Notes: generated by a model from the sequence alone, not told the origin. Shown: positions 1-9,529, counted from the stretch's first letter. The stretch: DNA of 64,000 nucleotides from Anaerolineae bacterium (GCA_021463865.1 JAJTXY010000004.1:226858-290857); one strand, 5' to 3'. Numbers and translations: made by a program.

Positions 1-1
1 C

Positions 2-1240
2 ATGGACTCAATTTCTCTACTACATCAAGCATTTCCGGAGATGTCACGTGAAGCCGTGCATCAACTGAATCTCCTCGCGCGGGTCAAATCCTATTCCGAA
101 GGGGTCGTGTTGTGCGCTGAGGGAGCTTATGAAAACACGTTCTATCTCATCATGGATGGCGAGGTAGAAATTCTGAAGCAGTTTGACGCGGCGGGTGGCG
201 AAAGATTTATCCGCCATCTAAACACCGGCGAGTTTTTTGGCGAAATGTCCATTATTGTTGACGGGCCACGCACAGCGACTGTCCGCACCACCCAACCGAC
301 GACAGTCCTTGAAATTGACCGTGATTCGATTATGAGAATGCTCCGTACTAGCCCAGAGATGGCCTTGTCTATGGTACGGACGACCATTGATCGCCTGCGC
401 ATGAATGATCGTTTGCAAATTGAGGAAATGCACCGGGCCTATGAAGCGTTACAGCGTCTAGATCGGGCCAAGCTGGACTTTATTCAGGTCGCCGCACACG
501 AATTACGCACCCCAATTACCATTATTCGTGGCTATCGGGATGTACTGTCATCCCACCCTGTCGTGAAAAAAGATACGGACTTGTTGCGTATCATCAATGG
601 CATGGGCGAAGGCACGGAGCGCATGTTTGAAATCGTCAACAGCATGTTGGATGTCAGCAAAATTGACAACCAAACCCTGCAAGTCGCCTTTGTGCCCGTC
701 TTGCCACGCATGGTTTTTTCCGAAACCCTCCACACCTTCGAAAAAGCCTGCGCCCAACGCAGCATCACCATTCGCCAACATCACCAAAAATCTCCCACCG
801 TACCTTTTATTCATGGTGATCCGGTGCTGCTGAATAAAGTGTTCTACCAACTTCTATCCAATGCCATCAAATATTCACCCGATGGTTCGGTGATTGATGT
901 CATTACCCGTGAGGCAATGGACGGTGAATTAGGTCATTGTTTTGAAATCATTGTTGCCGATCATGGCATCGGTATCGCTGCTGAACAGATGCCATTCATC
1001 TTTGAAAAATTCTATCAAGGCGGAAATGTCAGCCTGCATTCTTCCAGTAAAACTGCCTTTCGTGGAGGGGGTCCCGGTTTGGGATTAGCGATCTCCAAAG
1101 GAATTATCGAGGCGCATGGTGGCAAAATTGAGGCTGACAGCCCCGGACGAGACGAAAAGTTGTGTCCGGGAACTACTTTCCGCGTGCTTTTACCTGTCGG
1201 GAAACCCGAAGATTCGCTCAAGTCGCCAAACGGCGGGTAA
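2..1240 (+). CDS. cNMP-binding sensor histidine kinase
   Basis: Cytoplasmic histidine kinase (412 aa) without membrane segments. Residues about 10-130 form a cyclic-nucleotide-binding fold; GEFFGEMS at 76-83 and RTAT at 90-93 match the phosphate-binding cassette of CAP-family sensors. A short helical linker leads to a HisKA domain with an intact H-box (AAHELRTP, phospho-acceptor H166). The ATPase domain has an N-box (LLSNAIKYSP), a G1 box (DHGIGI) and a G2 box (GPGLGLAI). It probably autophosphorylates in response to a nucleotide or similar ligand; the partner regulator is not adjacent. The ATG is at base 2, so the upstream region and any RBS lie outside the window and a slightly longer N-terminus cannot be excluded, although the sequence reads like a natural start. 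Confidence 0.88.
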   Translation: MDSISLLHQAFPEMSREAVHQLNLLARVKSYSEGVVLCAEGAYENTFYLIMDGEVEILKQFDAAGGERFIRHLNTGEFFGEMSIIVDGPRTATVRTTQPTTVLEIDRDSIMRMLRTSPEMALSMVRTTIDRLRMNDRLQIEEMHRAYEALQRLDRAKLDFIQVAAHELRTPITIIRGYRDVLSSHPVVKKDTDLLRIINGMGEGTERMFEIVNSMLDVSKIDNQTLQVAFVPVLPRMVFSETLHTFEKACAQRSITIRQHHQKSPTVPFIHGDPVLLNKVFYQLLSNAIKYSPDGSVIDVITREAMDGELGHCFEIIVADHGIGIAAEQMPFIFEKFYQGGNVSLHSSSKTAFRGGGPGLGLAISKGIIEAHGGKIEADSPGRDEKLCPGTTFRVLLPVGKPEDSLKSPNGG

Positions 1241-1315
1241 ATTTTGGTGGTTGTTGTGTTAAAATGTACAATTGCGCCTTTACCCCAGTCACATTGCATA
1301 ATGTAAACTGGGCGC

Positions 1316-1343
1316 TTGTCAATTGATGTCCCCACGCTACAAT
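1316..1343 (+). promoter_or_regulatory. sigma70-type promoter for the CopC-like gene
   Basis: TTGTCA (1316-1321), a 16-base spacer and TACAAT (1338-1343), followed 44 bases later by a GTG start with GGAGGA in front. A palindrome pairing CCCAGT with ACTGGG (about 1284-1312) lies just upstream and may be the end of the kinase transcript or an operator. Confidence 0.5.
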
Positions 1344-1386
1344 AACGTAGCTAAAAATTTAAACCGAACCGAACGGAGGAACTTCT

Positions 1387-2715
1387 GTGCGTAAGTTTGT
1401 CTTTTCATTATTCTTAATTTTGGTCTATGCCCTGAACTTTGCAGGATTGAACATTAAATCCGCTGCGGCACAGGACAGCTTGGAACTCGTGTGCAGTGCC
1501 CCCGCCGATGGAGCCGAGTTGGATTATCTGCCTGAAACCGTTGTGCTTCGCTTCAGCGCCGACCTTGCCGAAGGCACAGCCGTATTTGTGGCCGATGAAG
1601 CAACCAGCGCCCGTGTAGATATCAGTGGTAGTCTCGTCGTCGAAGGTGCGATTGCAACGGTGGGTGTTGATGCCTCCAGCGACCCTGACAGCGAAGGTGG
1701 TGACGCTGACACGGCCTACCTCGAAGCTGGCAAGGCCTATGAAGTATTCGTCGTCACCAAAGTGGATGGCAAAGCGACCCGCTTCACGGTGACGTTCAGC
1801 ATTGCCGAAGGTGCCACCGAAGTTCAACCGATGGCGATGAAGAACGACTGCGTAGATGGTGACGTGAATGGCGACGGCGTGGAGGATAACGCAGCCATAA
1901 TGCCAACTGAAGAAGCTACCGAAGAAGCCACTGCCGAAGCGACTGAGGAAGTCACTGAAGAGCCAACGGTTGAGGCCACCGAAGAAACCACTGCCGAACC
2001 TACCGAAGAAGTGACTGTTGAGGCGACTGAAGAAGCTACCGCCGAACCCACTGAGGAAGCCACCGAAGAGCCGACTGAAGTTGCTACCGAAGAAGCTACC
2101 GTTGAGGCCACTGAAGAAGCCACTGCCGAACCTACCGAAGAAGTGACTGCTGAGGCGACTGAGGAAGCTACCGCCGAACCCACTGAAGAGGCTACAGTTG
2201 AGGCCACTGAATCCACATTGGCCGAACCTCAACCGTATACGGCTGGTACTGTGAATTTCACTGTCAGCGCCCCGGCTGGTTATGCCGTAAAGACTGATGA
2301 AAACTTCTTTGTGCTGCCTGTTGTGGTTGCTGCCGCCGATGAAGCAACGGTTGATGCCTATCTTGCTAACCCGGACGCCGTTCAGGGATTTGCAGTGATC
2401 TTCACAACCTTTACCAGTGCCGACCTTGCCAGTTTTGGTTTAGCGGCGGAGGCTACACCCGCTGACATCATTGCCGCGCTGGTTCGTGCCGACTCGACCC
2501 CCAGTGAACCTGCCGAAGCAACGGTTGCGGGTGCGCCAGCCTTAAAAGTAGACTTTACCAACGCCACCTCTGGCAAGAGCGGAACGTTCTATCTGGTATC
2601 ATTTGAAGGTGGCAATTACCTGTTGATTCAAGGGAGTGCTGCAACCACCGACTGGCCTAACTACACGGCAACCTTTGAAGAGGTTGTGGCCGCCATCGCC
2701 GTCGCCGCTGAATAA
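1387..2715 (+). CDS. Secreted CopC-like protein with Thr/Glu-rich repeat
   Basis: Exported protein (442 aa). A signal peptide (about 1-29, ending AAAQ) is followed by a CopC/Ig-like domain (about 30-140; [20 protein letters not shown] fits the SAPADGA...P..V.L.F pattern of CopC domains). After a short DVNGDGVED calcium-loop-like stretch comes a long low-complexity spacer of TEEATAEPT-type units (about 173-280), and then a C-terminal globular domain of about 155 aa that I do not recognise. The spacer is typical of surface proteins that hold a domain away from the membrane. Start: GTG with GGAGGA 7 bases upstream. A strong terminator follows the stop. No copper-binding His/Met cluster is evident, so a copper role is not supported. 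Confidence 0.75.
   Translation: MRKFVFSLFLILVYALNFAGLNIKSAAAQDSLELVCSAPADGAELDYLPETVVLRFSADLAEGTAVFVADEATSARVDISGSLVVEGAIATVGVDASSDPDSEGGDADTAYLEAGKAYEVFVVTKVDGKATRFTVTFSIAEGATEVQPMAMKNDCVDGDVNGDGVEDNAAIMPTEEATEEATAEATEEVTEEPTVEATEETTAEPTEEVTVEATEEATAEPTEEATEEPTEVATEEATVEATEEATAEPTEEVTAEATEEATAEPTEEATVEATESTLAEPQPYTAGTVNFTVSAPAGYAVKTDENFFVLPVVVAAADEATVDAYLANPDAVQGFAVIFTTFTSADLASFGLAAEATPADIIAALVRADSTPSEPAEATVAGAPALKVDFTNATSGKSGTFYLVSFEGGNYLLIQGSAATTDWPNYTATFEEVVAAIAVAAE
1903..2226 (+). repeat. Thr/Glu/Ala-rich coding repeat
   Basis: About 108 codons made of near-repeats of [12 protein letters not shown] and variants, in frame within the secreted protein. The DNA is itself repetitive (gaagaagctacc, gaggccactgaa units), so copy-number change by slippage is likely. 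Confidence 0.9.
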
Positions 2716-2735
2716 AAATCCAATCTAAAACCTAC

Positions 2736-2767
2736 AAAACCGCTTGGAGATTCTCTAGGCGGTTTTT
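2736..2767 (+). terminator. rho-independent terminator
   Basis: AAAACCGC pairs with GCGGTTTT, with a further inner GGAGA/TCTCT pairing, followed by a T run. It lies 20 bases after the stop of the CopC-like gene. Confidence 0.85.
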
Positions 2768-2846
2768 TGTTTCTTCTAGTTCATCATATTCTGCACAGAC
2801 AAAATATGACTTTTTACCTTTTTCCCCAACCACCCTACTAATTTTG

Positions 2847-2874
2847 TTGCAACCCATTTAAAAATCAGTACAAT
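2847..2874 (+). promoter_or_regulatory. sigma70-type promoter for the cytochrome genes
   Basis: TTGCAA (2847-2852), 16-base spacer, TACAAT (2869-2874), 30 bases before the ATG of the monoheme ORF. Confidence 0.5.
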
Positions 2875-2903
2875 CATACTCATATTGTGGAAATCAACGG
2901 TGA

Positions 2904-3875
2904 ATGATGCTCAAGCGCCAATATCTTGGATACATGATTTTGGGGCTGGGGTTGATTCTTCTCATCATTGTCTTGTTATCGCCGCAAACAGAATCAGCCA
3001 ACAGTCAAAGCACTTTACATTCAGACAAATGGCTAGAACCATTTACTCTGTCTGTAATATGTGGCGAGGAAGATTGCCCCCCCAATTTCCCGGCCAAGAT
3101 TCCACCTGCCTCCGATTTTTCCCCCAAAATGAGTTTCGCTGGCGAGTTTGATTGTATCAAGTGTCATGGTGGTGGCATTACGACGGACATCAATTTCCTC
3201 GTATCGCCCCAAGAAATCACCCACCAGTTACAAGTCCGCTTCCTCGCCATTAGCAAGCGCGTTTTTGCCTTACAGCCTTCCCAAGACAGCAGCCACTATC
3301 AAACCCTGATGGATGGTTATATGCAGATTCATCAGCAACACATATTGGAGCATCCCATTTCCGATCCGGTGGAGGTTGGTAACGCGCTGCGTCTGCTGAC
3401 GACAGTCGAGAACCTAGTCAGTAAAGTCGAGAATCCAAGCCACTGGTCTGAAATCCAAGCCTTACCGTTTAGCGGGATTCACGAGGCTGCCCCTCCCCTT
3501 AAACATGATAAAAAATGTGGACCGGAGGGAGTCTGTCGGCAGTTCATTCATAGTATCAAACCACCTGCTTCATCTCCAGAGAAGCATGTTAGTGACACGC
3601 CCATTATGCCCATTGAAATCAGATGGTCTGTTTTGCGGCGTGGCCCTCCTGCCTTCTCTACATTAATATCATCTACTACAAGAAGACTGCAACCATTGAT
3701 CTATGGGCGGTCTTCTTTTGTTTTAGCACGATCCGTCATTATCCCCATATGTAGTTTTTCTCATTATCCAAATTTAACAAAGGAGCAGCCTATCGAGCGA
3801 ACAGTAGTAAAGGTAGCCAGTGATTTAGGATTATATGTCACTACATCGAAACGTCTGGAGAAAAGTTTACGATGA
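2904..3875 (+). CDS. Membrane-anchored monoheme c-type cytochrome-like protein
   Basis: An N-terminal membrane anchor or signal (about 9-27) is followed by one CxxCH heme site (C84, C87, H88), predicting a small exported cytochrome c partner of the decaheme protein downstream. I do not recognise the rest. The last 70 or so codons are doubtful: a strong hairpin (3680-3717) lies inside the reading frame, and from about residue 250 the peptide no longer looks natural. A +1 shift anywhere after about 3490 would give TAA at 3664, 14 bases before that hairpin, which is where a real stop would be expected. Against this, the stated frame ends in an ATGA overlap with the next gene. So the N-terminal two thirds are well supported and the C-terminus is uncertain. 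Confidence 0.55.
   Translation: MMLKRQYLGYMILGLGLILLIIVLLSPQTESANSQSTLHSDKWLEPFTLSVICGEEDCPPNFPAKIPPASDFSPKMSFAGEFDCIKCHGGGITTDINFLVSPQEITHQLQVRFLAISKRVFALQPSQDSSHYQTLMDGYMQIHQQHILEHPISDPVEVGNALRLLTTVENLVSKVENPSHWSEIQALPFSGIHEAAPPLKHDKKCGPEGVCRQFIHSIKPPASSPEKHVSDTPIMPIEIRWSVLRRGPPAFSTLISSTTRRLQPLIYGRSSFVLARSVIIPICSFSHYPNLTKEQPIERTVVKVASDLGLYVTTSKRLEKSLR
3680..3720 (+). terminator. strong hairpin with T run inside the cytochrome ORF
   Basis: AAGAAGACTGC pairs with GCGGTCTTCTT over 11 bp with one G-T pair, followed by TTTTG. It has the form of a rho-independent terminator although an ORF spans it. Confidence 0.7.
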
Positions 3876-6040
3876 AAATGTACCGTTATTTTATTGCGCT
3901 TGGGTTGCTGCTCATCGCAACAGCCCTCGTAGTCGGGGTACAAGCTCAAGATGGTGGTCAGGAAAACCCGCAAGGTGAACCCCCAACTTTCTTGCGCGAG
4001 TATTACGATCAATGGGTGGCGTCCCCCCATGCTGATGCTGAAGCCGAAGCCTTTATTCACTGGGACGAAGATGGGGTAGTCGAAGTTGACTGCGCCAAAT
4101 GTCACTCCACCCCCGGTTATGTGGATTACCTCGGCGGCGATGGATCGCCCGCTGGTACCGTTGAAGTTGCACCGCCGATTGGCACTGTCGTAAACTGCGA
4201 TGCCTGCCACAATCCCGTTGCCGCAAGCCTGACCAACGTTACCTTCCCGTCAGGCGCAGAAGTTGTGAATTTGTCGGATTCAACCCGTTGTATGATCTGC
4301 CATCAAGGGCGTGCTTCCGGTCTATCGGTTGAGAACGCAATTACCGAGGCCGGCCTGACCGATCTCAATACCGTCAGTGCCGACCTCCGTTTCATCAACA
4401 TCCATTACTATGCCGCAGCCGCGACCCTTTATGGCTCTGAGGCGCACGCTGGCTATGAATTCCCCGGCAAGAGCTATCAACCCCGTAATAACCACGTTGA
4501 AGAATATGACACCTGTATTGAATGCCACAGCCCGCACACCCTTGAAGTGAAGATTACAGAATGTGCGGCTTGCCATGAAGACGTTGAAAGCGTTGAAGAC
4601 CTCGCCGATGTTCGGATGCAGGGTTCAATGAGTGACTATGATGGCGATGGCGATCTTGAAGAAGGCATCAAGGGCGAACTCGATACCTTGAAAGAAATGA
4701 CGTATGCCGCTATTCAAGCCTATGCCACTAATGTTGCTGGTACGGCTCTCGTCTATGACGAACATGCCTACCCCTATTTCTTCATCGACACGAATGCGAA
4801 CGGGGCAGTGGATGAAGGCGAAGCTGCTTTCCCGAATGCCTATAATACGTGGACAGGGTTACTACTACAATCAGCTTATAACTACCAAGTCACGATGAAA
4901 GACCCCGGTGGTTATGTTCACAATCCGAAGTATCACATCGAACTGCTGTACGACACACTCGAAGCCTTAAATGTTGCGATGGGTACGGGCGAAGGTGGAG
5001 TAGCCGCTCAGGTTCGGAACGACCCCGGTCACTTTGATGCGACAGGTGAACCCTTCCGTCACTGGGATGAAGACGGTGAAGTCCCCGGCACCTGCGCTCG
5101 CTGCCATACGGCGGGTGGGTTGCCCGTTTACCTGAAGAATGGTGTCAATATTGCGGCTGAACCTACCGCGTCACTCGAATGTACCACCTGCCATAACGTG
5201 GCCGACTTCCCGGCTGTCTATGAAGTTGCTGAAGTGACCTTCCCCAGTGGTGCCAGAGCATCGTTTGAAGAAAACGACCCCAATAACCTCTGCATTAGCT
5301 GTCATCAGGGCCGCGAATCCACAGTTAGCGTTAATCGTGCGATTACCGCCGCTGGGGTTGGTGATGATGAAGTCACAGATAAGCTGACCTTCCGTAATGT
5401 CCATTACTTTGCGGCTGGTGCAACTTGGTTCGGTGGTGAAGTTCAGGGTGCCTATCAATATGAAGGCAAAGAATACAATGGTCGTAACGAGCATGTTCGC
5501 AGTTTCAATACCTGCAACGAATGCCATGAACAACACCAACTGACCATTCAATATGACCTCTGCATTGACTGCCATGAAGACGTCGAAGAACCCGAAGATG
5601 TCCTCTCCATTCGTATGGAAGACGAAGACGTTGACCCGGTAGACTATGATGGTGACGGCAGCACGGATGAACCCATCCGCGACGAAATTGCCGCCTATCA
5701 GGATGCCCTCTACGCAGCGATTCAAGCCTATGCCACCAACACTGTTGGCACTGGTATTGTCTATGATGCACATACTCACCCGTATTGGTATATTGACACC
5801 AATGGTGATGGTGTAACCGACGCTGACGAAGTGAATAGCGACAACCGTTATGCTACGTGGACACCCAATCTGCTCCGCGCTGCCTACAACTATCAATACT
5901 CCGTTAAAGACCCCGGTGTGTTTGCCCACAACCCAGACTACATCCTACAGGTCTTGTACGACAGCCTTGAAACTATTGGTGGTCCAGACGCCGTAGCGAC
6001 GTTCACCCGCGCTCCTGTCAAGGTAGCTGAAGACGACTAA
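3872..6040 (+). CDS. Decaheme c-type cytochrome, internally duplicated
   Basis: Exported electron-transfer protein (722 aa). The signal peptide (about 1-26, ending VQAQ) is followed by ten CxxCH heme sites: CAKCH 74, CDACH 109, CMICH 140, CIECH 215, CAACH 231, CARCH 408, and then CTTCH, CISCH, CNECH and CIDCH in the second half. Residues about 45-370 and 380-715 are two copies of one five-heme module: FIHWDEDG/FRHWDEDG before the first heme, the same heme spacing, and the same ending with NYQ...DPG...HNP. Each module also has acidic DxDGDG-type loops that could bind calcium. RBS GGAGAAAA precedes the start; ATG at 3878 is an alternative. It probably carries electrons outside the cytoplasmic membrane. 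The partner could be the monoheme ORF upstream. Confidence 0.88.
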   Translation: MKMYRYFIALGLLLIATALVVGVQAQDGGQENPQGEPPTFLREYYDQWVASPHADAEAEAFIHWDEDGVVEVDCAKCHSTPGYVDYLGGDGSPAGTVEVAPPIGTVVNCDACHNPVAASLTNVTFPSGAEVVNLSDSTRCMICHQGRASGLSVENAITEAGLTDLNTVSADLRFINIHYYAAAATLYGSEAHAGYEFPGKSYQPRNNHVEEYDTCIECHSPHTLEVKITECAACHEDVESVEDLADVRMQGSMSDYDGDGDLEEGIKGELDTLKEMTYAAIQAYATNVAGTALVYDEHAYPYFFIDTNANGAVDEGEAAFPNAYNTWTGLLLQSAYNYQVTMKDPGGYVHNPKYHIELLYDTLEALNVAMGTGEGGVAAQVRNDPGHFDATGEPFRHWDEDGEVPGTCARCHTAGGLPVYLKNGVNIAAEPTASLECTTCHNVADFPAVYEVAEVTFPSGARASFEENDPNNLCISCHQGRESTVSVNRAITAAGVGDDEVTDKLTFRNVHYFAAGATWFGGEVQGAYQYEGKEYNGRNEHVRSFNTCNECHEQHQLTIQYDLCIDCHEDVEEPEDVLSIRMEDEDVDPVDYDGDGSTDEPIRDEIAAYQDALYAAIQAYATNTVGTGIVYDAHTHPYWYIDTNGDGVTDADEVNSDNRYATWTPNLLRAAYNYQYSVKDPGVFAHNPDYILQVLYDSLETIGGPDAVATFTRAPVKVAEDD

Positions 6041-6079
6041 ACTGAGTCACACTCAGTAACCCCAGAAGCGGTATCCCCC

Positions 6080-6100
6080 AAGCGGTGATGCCGCTTTTGA
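6080..6100 (+). terminator. rho-independent terminator
   Basis: AAGCGG, loop TGATG, CCGCTTTT; 40 bases after the decaheme cytochrome stop. A second AAGCGG copy at 6066-6071 could compete for the same right arm. Confidence 0.65.
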
Positions 6101-6177
6101 TTTTCTATGATTTGGTTGCTCGGATTCAGGATGCGGGGTAATGTTTTAGGCAGATTTCCGGCATTAAGGATCAAGGC

Positions 6178-6450
6178 ATGAATCGAGAACTAGTCTTTAG
6201 CATGTTTCAGGTGGATGAAACGGGGATTATTCGCACCCCCGGCCCATTTGAAGGGCAAAACCTCTACATCCCCTATTTTTGGTACTTGCACATCAGTGGC
6301 TACCGTGAAGATGTGCGGGAGGGGGTCGTGACTTTTCGCGTGCGCATGGAAGATCGCGCCCAATTTCCAGAATTAGCGAATCGGGATATGGTGCGCCTGA
6401 AACAGCACGAAAATGGGATGATTATAGAAATATCCAAATTGACAAGCTAG
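6178..6450 (+). CDS. Hypothetical protein, 90 aa
   Basis: Small cytoplasmic protein without signal peptide, membrane segment or motif known to me. It has many aromatic residues in the first half (YIPYFWYLHISGY) and alternating hydrophobic/polar residues consistent with a compact beta-rich fold. RBS AAGGA lies upstream. The gene ends 14 bases before the GTG of the arabinofuranosidase gene, so the two are probably co-transcribed. Function unknown. Confidence 0.65.
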   Translation: MNRELVFSMFQVDETGIIRTPGPFEGQNLYIPYFWYLHISGYREDVREGVVTFRVRMEDRAQFPELANRDMVRLKQHENGMIIEISKLTS

Positions 6451-6464
6451 AAAGGACAAAAAAC

Positions 6465-7952
6465 GTGATTGAAACTACTTTATCTGTTCAGAGTGATAGC
6501 CCAATCGGTACAATTTCTCAGCGTCTTTATGGACATTTCGCGGAGCATTTAGGTCGCTGTTGTTATGATGGTTTATGGGTCGGCAAATCCAATACTGACA
6601 TCCCACACTATGATGGATTTCGCGCCGATGTCGTGGACGCACTCAAAAAATTACCTGTCCCAATGCTGCGTTGGCCGGGAGGCTGCTACGCCGATCATTA
6701 TCATTGGCGGGATGGCATTGGCTCGCAGGAAAAACGATCTGTCCGCTTGGGGATGTCATGCGGATTACAGGTCGAGGACGACAATAGTCTCGGCACACAC
6801 GAATTTATCAACCTATGTCGTATGTTAGGAGCAGAACCCTATCTCGCGGGGAATGTTGGCAGCGGTTCCATACAGGAACTCTGTGATTGGGTTGAATATT
6901 GCAACAGCAGTGTTCGGACAAGCCTTGCACGAGAACGAGCCGCCAATGGGTCGCCTCAACCTTTTGGCGTGCGGTTATGGGGCGTCGGTAATGAAAATTG
7001 GGGGTGCGGAGGCAATTATGATGCCGAAACGTATGCCAAAGAGTATCGTCGCTATGCCACCATGCTGCGGCACGTTGATCCCAGTGCCGAACTGGTTGCC
7101 TGTGGGCAGGAAGACGAGTGGAATATCCAATTTCTCGAAACCAATCGCCGCCACCTCGATCTAATTGACCACCTCTCCATCCATCGTTATTGGATACAAG
7201 GCGGGCCAGAAATCGAGTTCTCCGAAACACAATATTACACGTTATTGCATGAAGCCCACGCCACAGAGGATTTTGTTCGCCGTACCGCCGATTTTATTCA
7301 CCAGCATCTCGGTAGTCAGCGTCATCGTATTGGTGTCGCTTTGGATGAATGGGGCGTATGGCATCCTGAAGCGCGAACGTGGGGGCCTGACTCCGAAAAT
7401 CACCGGACGCCGATCACCTATGAACAGGCGGGTACACTGCGTGATGCGTTGGCGGCGGCAATCGCCCTTGAAGGCTTTCACCGTCAATGCCATGTCCTTA
7501 CACTGGCAAATCTCGCCCAAATTGTGAATGTGCTTCATGCCCCCATCATGACCGATGGCGCGGCGATGTGGGTGACACCCACTTACCATGCCTTGCAGCT
7601 TCACACGCCCCATATCGGCGCAACTGCCCTACCCGTCGAGATTGTCCATAGTGCGACGCTGCCGGGCCAAGAAAGCGCGGTCACTGCAACCGCTTCAACA
7701 CAAGCAGGCAAACTAGCCGTGACCCTCATCAATCGGCACTTTGATCAATCCGCCTCCGTTCAACTCACCACTCCCACTGTCACCGATTTAGAAAACGCGG
7801 TCTTATTGACTGCCGAGCAGCCCAACGCCGTGAATAGCAGCGATAATCCAGCCCTTGTCAGTCCGGTAAAAATGACGGTTCATGCAGATGGAACAGGGTG
7901 TTGGCGTGTTGAATTGCCACCCCATGCGATTGCGACCATCCAATTTAGATAG
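6465..7952 (+). CDS. GH51 alpha-L-arabinofuranosidase
   Basis: Intracellular glycoside hydrolase (495 aa, family length) releasing terminal arabinose from arabino-oligosaccharides. Family marks: YGHFAEHLGRCCYDGLWVG (22-40), LRWPGGCYADHYHW (68-81), acid/base Glu in WGVGNENWG (E177) and nucleophile Glu in LDEWGVW (E295). The TIM barrel is followed by a beta-sandwich (about 390-495). No signal peptide, as usual for GH51. Start GTG with AAAGGA 8 bases upstream; the ORF has no better ATG. It sits between two genes of unknown function, without sugar transporters nearby. Confidence 0.92.
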   Translation: MIETTLSVQSDSPIGTISQRLYGHFAEHLGRCCYDGLWVGKSNTDIPHYDGFRADVVDALKKLPVPMLRWPGGCYADHYHWRDGIGSQEKRSVRLGMSCGLQVEDDNSLGTHEFINLCRMLGAEPYLAGNVGSGSIQELCDWVEYCNSSVRTSLARERAANGSPQPFGVRLWGVGNENWGCGGNYDAETYAKEYRRYATMLRHVDPSAELVACGQEDEWNIQFLETNRRHLDLIDHLSIHRYWIQGGPEIEFSETQYYTLLHEAHATEDFVRRTADFIHQHLGSQRHRIGVALDEWGVWHPEARTWGPDSENHRTPITYEQAGTLRDALAAAIALEGFHRQCHVLTLANLAQIVNVLHAPIMTDGAAMWVTPTYHALQLHTPHIGATALPVEIVHSATLPGQESAVTATASTQAGKLAVTLINRHFDQSASVQLTTPTVTDLENAVLLTAEQPNAVNSSDNPALVSPVKMTVHADGTGCWRVELPPHAIATIQFR

Positions 7953-7962
7953 GGCAAAATTT

Positions 7963-9120
7963 ATGGGTAATTTACCGACTGTCGCCGATATTGATCAAAT
8001 CTGTACCCTGACCAATCCCGTCATTCGCAATTTGCAGATTACGCAGTGTTATCACGAACTGGCGGCTGCCATGACTGCCCGTACTGGAATCAGCGCGAAT
8101 TGGTGTACCTTTGCGACATGGGCCTCCAAACAAGCAGGCCAGACCATTCGTAAGCAAGATTTTGCCCGCACATTGGAGGGGATTTCACTCACCGCCCCAG
8201 TTGTACCGGATATAACCGCAGCGGCAAAGGCTTTCGGCTCCAAACGCAGTGATGGCGAGATTCGAGAGTCGGTGTTTGAGGTGCTAAATCCATTGGCCGC
8301 GCTTGACCGGGCCAGTGATGCGGTGGGGCGTGGCAACAAAAAAGTCTTTGAGGAAATCGGACGCGAATTCGCACGGTTCTATGATACGTGTCTCCATGAT
8401 TCCGTTTTTGATGCCGATAAAATCGCGCTTTTTTGTGAATCACTGCGCCCCGGCGAACCACCGGATGGTCAGCAATATCTCCGACAGGCATTCAAATTCT
8501 ACTATCAAGCCTTCTTTGAAAACGATCTCAAAACACGGGCCGAAATGATGCTGCTGGCGAATATCATGATTGGCTTTCATGAGCAGACCCGTTTGCAACC
8601 GGAAATTGCCGAGGCCATGAATGCCGCGTTGATTGACCGCAGGGAATTTCGGCGGCAGTTGCTCAATGCCCTGTTTCCCAATCGCGGTTGGTTCGCCCAG
8701 TTACGCCTATTTTTTAAGCGTTTGTTAGGCAGGCCCAGCCCATTTGATCCGCTGCTAGACCGCCTCTTAACTGAAGCCCGCCGCCAAGCGCATCTCGTTA
8801 TTACCAAATACTTGATGACCATCGAACTACCACATGGCCTGCTGCTGCGTCTGGGTGAGGATGTTCCGGCTGAATTTCCGACCTCATTACAGCAGCTTGT
8901 TTTGCTTGATCTTGTGAGCCTGCTCGAAAAAATTGACCCTACGCCAAACAGTACCCATGACAGCCGTGCAGTGGATTGGGCACTATTACCAGATCGGTTG
9001 CATTTTATTGTGGACATGTTCCGCTGCTATCACGAATCCGCCGACCTATTTGAGCCGCCCTTTACGGCAGCCCAAGTCGAAATTTTGAAGACAGGTCGCT
9101 TACCGGATGGACGGCTGTAA
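7963..9120 (+). CDS. Hypothetical helical protein, 385 aa
   Basis: Mostly alpha-helical soluble protein. The N-terminal third is the distinctive part (ITQCYHELAAAMTARTG, then NWCTFATWASKQAGQTIR), which I associate with uncharacterised bacterial proteins of similar size; I know no function. Cys, Trp and His in that block may be functional. The start was set at ATG 7963 with AGGGC just upstream; a longer frame opens at 7882 inside the arabinofuranosidase gene but lacks an RBS. The gene starts 10 bases after that gene and is probably in the same transcript. Confidence 0.6.
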   Translation: MGNLPTVADIDQICTLTNPVIRNLQITQCYHELAAAMTARTGISANWCTFATWASKQAGQTIRKQDFARTLEGISLTAPVVPDITAAAKAFGSKRSDGEIRESVFEVLNPLAALDRASDAVGRGNKKVFEEIGREFARFYDTCLHDSVFDADKIALFCESLRPGEPPDGQQYLRQAFKFYYQAFFENDLKTRAEMMLLANIMIGFHEQTRLQPEIAEAMNAALIDRREFRRQLLNALFPNRGWFAQLRLFFKRLLGRPSPFDPLLDRLLTEARRQAHLVITKYLMTIELPHGLLLRLGEDVPAEFPTSLQQLVLLDLVSLLEKIDPTPNSTHDSRAVDWALLPDRLHFIVDMFRCYHESADLFEPPFTAAQVEILKTGRLPDGRL

Positions 9121-9124
9121 TTAA

Positions 9125-9151
9125 AAAGTCACCCCACAAGCAGGTGACTTT
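9125..9151 (+). terminator. hairpin between convergent genes
   Basis: AAAGTCACC pairs with GGTGACTTT over 9 bp, 4 bases after the stop of the 385-aa gene. The T run is short. A-rich on the left and T-rich on the right, so it may work in both directions. Confidence 0.6.
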
Positions 9152-9226
9152 CATGACAGTTAGATTACCTTGAATATTGTCGGCTCATTTAAAGGGGGGC
9201 CGGGTAGAGGTGATACTAGCCCACGC

Positions 9227-9529
9227 CTATAGTTGTAGGTGGGAACGTCCGCGAATGACCTTCTGTTTGTAGTTCGTGACATATTTGAGCAGGTTCGATT
9301 TCAAATCATCCCACTCTGGTGAGGCCATAATCTGGCGCATGGTCTGTAAGTCATCCGTCATCGCCTCAACCACAATTTGCGGGCTTTTTTCGCCATACAT
9401 GGTGTACCATGCTTCAATTGGCATCACCCCCAATGTAGTAAGGCGCGGCGCGAATTCCTGTACCATGAATTCAAAATGTTCCTGATCATGACCGGGTTGA
9501 ATGTCCCAACTCAACAGCAGCTTAATCAT
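9227..9529 (-). CDS. Small dimeric alpha/beta-barrel-like protein
   Basis: Protein of 100 aa with the pattern of ferredoxin-like alpha/beta dimers (NIPSNAP/ABM type): a first strand (MIKLLLSWDI), a helix with His/Glu (GHDQEHFEFMVQEF), a second strand with conserved aromatics, and a C-terminal helix (QTMRQIMASPEWDDLKSNLL). Function unknown. It starts 4 bases after the MBL-fold gene stop, with AAGGA inside that gene's end, so the two are translated from one minus-strand transcript. Confidence 0.6.
   Translation of the reverse strand: MIKLLLSWDIQPGHDQEHFEFMVQEFAPRLTTLGVMPIEAWYTMYGEKSPQIVVEAMTDDLQTMRQIMASPEWDDLKSNLLKYVTNYKQKVIRGRSHLQL

Noticed and set aside
1414-2232. Long minus-strand ORF opposite the Thr/Glu repeat
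   Set aside because: It is the complement of a biased coding repeat, which leaves few stops; no start signal.
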